A stretch of 64,000 nt of DNA from Lachnospiraceae bacterium. GTDB taxonomy: Bacteria > Bacillota > Clostridia > Lachnospirales > Lachnospiraceae. The stretch covers positions 30,417 to 94,416 of the forward strand of contig JAFSGE010000057.1 of NCBI GenBank assembly GCA_017434885.1. The letters are read 5' to 3'. Position 1 is the stretch's first letter, and every line of letters starts with the position of its first letter. Of this stretch, positions 63,908-64,000 are shown piece after piece. A program made the position numbers and the translations under genes. The notes beneath the pieces are model-generated. The model did not search any database and had not been told where the DNA came from. It worked only from the letters and a program-made list of their open reading frames with translations.

Positions 63908-64000
63908 ATATATCTCCACTTTTTATATTCCTAATTTATACTTCTTGATAATAGCACAACACAAAAGATTTTGCACTCTTTCCGAGCTCAGCCAACATAA

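Overview
The window looks like chromosome from a spore-forming, Gram-positive gut-type Clostridia, most likely Lachnospiraceae. The reasons are the moderate-to-low GC, strong AGGAGG-type ribosome binding sites, a cotJ spore-coat locus, a flagellin methylase (FliB), a Pro/Thr/Glu-linked GH25 lysozyme, and families common in this group (DUF4358, DUF2812, DUF3021, DHHW/MBOAT, DegV). This assignment comes from gene content only. Almost every gene is on the minus strand. The plus-strand exceptions are cotJAB, cotJC, an alpha/beta hydrolase, a CPBP protease and one AraC regulator. No rRNA, tRNA, CRISPR array, intact insertion sequence or prophage was seen.

Positions 1-10.4 kb (minus strand) form a surface-polysaccharide cluster. 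In transcription order it runs rfbB, rfbA, rfbC, an ABC-2 permease (Wzm type), an ABC ATPase with a C-terminal extension (Wzt type), a methyltransferase fused to a degenerate kinase-like domain, and two large GT2 glycosyltransferases, the last cut by the window edge. The glycan would be made from dTDP-deoxysugars (rfbD is not in the window) and exported by the ABC transporter. The methyltransferase-kinase protein resembles WbdD, the chain-terminating enzyme of Gram-negative ABC-exported O-antigens, and is the most interesting idea in this region. Upstream lies a membrane-anchored GH25 lysozyme with a cytoplasmic Asp/Glu/Tyr tandem-repeat tail.

Positions 13-30 kb are mostly housekeeping or metabolic genes: a CofE-like ligase, a HIT protein, a soluble sugar-sensor GGDEF protein, FliB, a HAD phosphatase, a PcRGLX/YetA-type carbohydrate enzyme, a 72-residue helical protein, DegV, two NSS transporters, a DUF4358-MBOAT-DHHW O-acylation operon and an AGCS alanine/glycine symporter. 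Positions 30-34.6 kb carry the spore-coat cotJ locus (CotJA and CotJB fused), a hydrolase, an aminotransferase and a CPBP protease.

Positions 34.6-45.5 kb are dense in regulators: a PadR/DUF2812/two-component/FtsX ABC system with a clear PadR-type operator, an AraC regulator with an extra free-standing effector-binding protein, and a GNAT-LytTR-DUF3021 operon whose likely target promoter (phased repeats) sits just downstream. Positions 45.5-51.6 kb hold two lipoproteins, an S66-family protein, a histidine phosphatase, an HhH-GPD-like protein and an XRE regulator. Positions 51.6-57.8 kb are a lactose/galactoside locus (AraC, LacM, LacL, GPH transporter, divergent AraC). Positions 58-64 kb look like accessory genome: a serine hydrolase, a DUF5714-arsenate reductase fusion, an AlbA_2 ATP-binding regulator whose 3' end is full of GGTCA/TGACC inverted repeats that continue past its stop codon, an amidohydrolase and two GNAT acetyltransferases.
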